Of a stretch of 64,000 nt of DNA, positions 61,918-64,000 are shown piece by piece (the stretch's first letter is position 1; each line of letters begins with the position of its first letter). The stretch lies in assembly GCF_029581195.1 (NCBI RefSeq), contig NZ_CP120737.1, forward strand, positions 1,736,001 to 1,800,000, given 5' to 3'. This stretch comes from Solwaraspora sp. WMMD791 (GTDB taxonomy: Bacteria; Actinomycetota; Actinomycetes; Mycobacteriales; Micromonosporaceae). A model generated the notes under the pieces. The model searched no databases, was not told the origin of the DNA, and worked only from the letters and a program-made list of their open reading frames with translations. Both the position numbers and the translations under genes were made by a program.

Positions 61918-64000
61918 ATGAGATCCATCGCACGAGCCCTGTCGCTGGTGCTGTTGGCCGGGGTGGCGCTGGTCGCGCCGTCGCCGGCCACGGCGGCACC
62001 CCGACCCGGCCCGGAACCAGGCGACACTCCGGCACGCGGTGCCGCCGACAAGATCGCACCGGAGCTGGAGCGGTCGCTGCAGTCCGCTGGCAGCACCGAC
62101 CTGTGGATCCGGTTCAGCGAGCAGGCCGACCTGTCGCAGGCCCGCCAGATCGACGACTGGACGGCCCGGGGCGAAGCGGTCGTCCACGCGCTGCGGACCG
62201 CCGCCGCCACCAGCCAGACCAACGTACGGCACCTGCTCGACACCGAAGGGGTGACCTACCAGGCGTTCTGGGCGTCCAACGCGATCTACGTCCACGACGG
62301 TTCGTCGTCGCTGGCCCAGGAGCTGGCGGCCCGGCCCGACGTCGAGGGCCTGTACGAGCCGGTCGAGTACCAGCTGATCGACCCGGCGCCGGGCACACCC
62401 ACCGCCGACGAGCCGACCCGGAGCAGCACAGCGGACGACGCCGTCGAATGGGGTGTCGCCAACATCAACGCCGACGACGTGTGGGACCAGTACGGCACCA
62501 AGGGTGCCGGCATCACCGTCGCCAACCTCGACACCGGCGTGCAGTTCGACCACCCGGCGCTGGTCGCCAGCTACCGGGGCAACCTCGGTGACGGCACGTT
62601 CGACCACGACTACAACTGGTTCGACGCCGACAGCGTGTGCGACGCGGCACCGTGTGACCGGGGCACGCACGGCACCCACACGATGGGCACGATGGTCGGC
62701 GACGGCGGCCCGGGCAACCGGATCGGGGTCGCCCCCGAAGCCACCTGGATCGCGGCGAACGGCTGCTGCCCGAGCGACGCCGCGCTGGTCGCCTCCGGCG
62801 AGTGGTTGCTGGCCCCGACCGACCTCGCCGGGCAGAACCCGGACGCGGGCAAGCGGCCACACGTGATCAACAACTCGTGGGGCAGCCGGGCACCGTCGAT
62901 GGATCCGTTCATGGAGGACGTGATGACGGCGTGGGACGCCGCCGGCATCCTCGGCATCTGGTCCAACGGCAACAGTGGCTCGCTGGGCTGCCAGTCCAGC
63001 GGCTCTCCCGGTAGCCGAACGATCAACTACTCGGTCGGCGCGTACGACGCCGACAACCGGATCGCCGCCTTCTCGGGCCGGGGACCCGGCCAGGACGGCG
63101 AGTTCAAGCCGAACATCGCCGCCCCCGGGGTCGCGGTCCGTTCCTCCGGGCCGGGCAGCAGCTACTACACCGACGACGGCACCTCGATGGCGTCGCCGCA
63201 CGTCGCCGGCGCGGTCGCGCTGCTGTGGTCGGCCGCGCCGTCGCTGATCGGCGACACCGACGCCACCCGGGAGTTGCTGGACCGTACCGCGATCGACACC
63301 GCCGACCCGCAGTGCGGCGGCACCGGCGCCGACAACAACGTCTTCGGCGAAGGCCGCCTCGACGCGCTGGCGCTGCTGGAAGCGGCACCGGTCGGTGACA
63401 CCGGCACCCTGACCGGCACCGTCACCGACGCCGCCACCGGCGCGCCGGTCGAGGGCGCCACCGTCACCATCGACACCGAGCCGGCCCGCGAACGGACCAC
63501 GGCGGCGGACGGCTCCTACTCGGCCCGGCTGACCGTCGGCACCTACCCGGTGACGGTCACCGCGTTCGGCTACGCTCCGCAGACCGCCGAGGCGACGATC
63601 ACCGCCGGCGGCGCGACCACCGTCGACGTGGCGCTGACCGCGCTGCCGAGCGTGACGCTCAGCGGTCTGGTCCGCGACGGCTCCGGCCACGGCTGGCCGC
63701 TGTACGCCAAGGTCAGTGTCGACGGCACCGACGTCGACACGTTCACCAACCCGTTCACCGGCCGCTACCAGTTGGCCCTGCCCGCGCACGCGGCGTACAC
63801 GCTGGTGGTCGAACCGCAGTACGACGGCTACGGCACCGTCGAACAGGCGGTCGAGCTGCGCGGCGGCAACCGGACCGTGGACGTCGCCGCGACGGTGGAC
63901 CGGTGCGGGACCGCCCCGGGCTACGCGTTCTCCGCCGGCATCGGCATCCTCGGCGACGACGCCGGTCAGCTCGGCGGCTACCTCGACGAGCAGGGTGTGC
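61918..64000 (+). CDS. Secreted subtilisin-like (S8) protease, 3' end cut by window
   Basis: The frame is open from ATG 61918 (GGAAG site) to the window end, at least 694 residues. A signal peptide runs to about 26 (ATAAP). An inhibitor-like propeptide region follows (about 45-155), then the S8 domain with Asp205 (NLDTGVQ), His251 (THGTHTMG), the oxyanion Asn in VINNSWGS and Ser423 (DDGTSMASPH). After about residue 485, carboxypeptidase-regulatory/CNA-B-like beta domains begin (GTLTGTVTDAATGAPVEGATVTI and a second unit VTLSGLVRDGSGHGWPL). Extracellular proteolysis is the role. Several Cys suggest disulfides. It may be controlled by the preceding LuxR regulator. Confidence 0.92.
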   Translation, partial: MRSIARALSLVLLAGVALVAPSPATAAPRPGPEPGDTPARGAADKIAPELERSLQSAGSTDLWIRFSEQADLSQARQIDDWTARGEAVVHALRTAAATSQTNVRHLLDTEGVTYQAFWASNAIYVHDGSSSLAQELAARPDVEGLYEPVEYQLIDPAPGTPTADEPTRSSTADDAVEWGVANINADDVWDQYGTKGAGITVANLDTGVQFDHPALVASYRGNLGDGTFDHDYNWFDADSVCDAAPCDRGTHGTHTMGTMVGDGGPGNRIGVAPEATWIAANGCCPSDAALVASGEWLLAPTDLAGQNPDAGKRPHVINNSWGSRAPSMDPFMEDVMTAWDAAGILGIWSNGNSGSLGCQSSGSPGSRTINYSVGAYDADNRIAAFSGRGPGQDGEFKPNIAAPGVAVRSSGPGSSYYTDDGTSMASPHVAGAVALLWSAAPSLIGDTDATRELLDRTAIDTADPQCGGTGADNNVFGEGRLDALALLEAAPVGDTGTLTGTVTDAATGAPVEGATVTIDTEPARERTTAADGSYSARLTVGTYPVTVTAFGYAPQTAEATITAGGATTVDVALTALPSVTLSGLVRDGSGHGWPLYAKVSVDGTDVDTFTNPFTGRYQLALPAHAAYTLVVEPQYDGYGTVEQAVELRGGNRTVDVAATVDRCGTAPGYAFSAGIGILGDDAGQLGGYLDEQGV

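Noticed and set aside
60964-63789. A 941-residue - strand frame opposite the LuxR gene and the protease
   Set aside because: The + strand carries intact LuxR and subtilisin motifs; the - frame is a codon-bias shadow.

Overview
The window is high-GC DNA with dense, often overlapping genes, frequent GTG starts and typical actinomycete families: an XRE/DUF5753 regulator with a DUF397 partner, a ClgR-like regulator, a class F sortase, a DUF3516 helicase, GPP34 and PAC2 proteins, and an LLM oxidoreductase. It is most likely a chromosomal segment of a filamentous actinomycete, plausibly Micromonosporaceae. That placement is inference. No rRNA, tRNA, CRISPR array, insertion sequence or prophage was seen.

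1-8.9 kb is the 3' end of a secondary-metabolite cluster on the + strand. It holds the thioesterase end of an NRPS/PKS (cut by the window edge), an FAD monooxygenase, a condensation-like acyltransferase, an SDR, a P450, a SnoaL-like protein, a radical-SAM enzyme and a DUF364-like Rossmann protein, mostly overlapping or closely packed. Several have altered signature residues: the SDR has YxxxQ instead of YxxxK, the P450 has AxxR instead of ExxR, and the acyltransferase has PHxxxD instead of HHxxxD. Converging on it from 11.6 to 9.0 kb on the - strand are a divergent EF-Tu, a lone ClpP and a ClgR-like regulator, with strong hairpins after tuf and clpP. EF-Tu and ClpP are both known antibiotic targets. 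Their orphan, divergent copies beside a cluster suggest target-based self-resistance, and this is the most interesting feature of the window.

12-19 kb: an LLM oxidoreductase and a small membrane protein, then a tight five-gene operon (OleA-like KAS III, GT2 glycosyltransferase, OleC-like AMP-forming enzyme, P450, OleD-like NAD-dependent reductase). It looks like a second, small, probably uncharacterised pathway.

19-30 kb: mostly conserved genes. They are an SGNH hydrolase with a good sigma-70 promoter, a secreted SLT-like protein, PAC2, exodeoxyribonuclease III, 6-phosphogluconate dehydrogenase, a sortase with a probable substrate, TrmB and a DUF3516 helicase.

29-49 kb: an XRE/DUF397 pair, an alpha/beta hydrolase, two atypical APH-fold proteins, a RluA-family pseudouridine synthase, a probably frameshifted small gene, HrpA, a GGDEF-EAL protein, an acyltransferase, a hotdog thioesterase, an orphan recombinase-zinc-ribbon-like protein and a dGTPase.

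49-64 kb: GPP34, the Tex RNA-binding protein, a secreted three-repeat protein, an OmpR-type two-component system with a DUF5666-like lipoprotein, a secreted pectate lyase, a large LuxR-type ATPase regulator and a secreted S8 protease that runs off the window.
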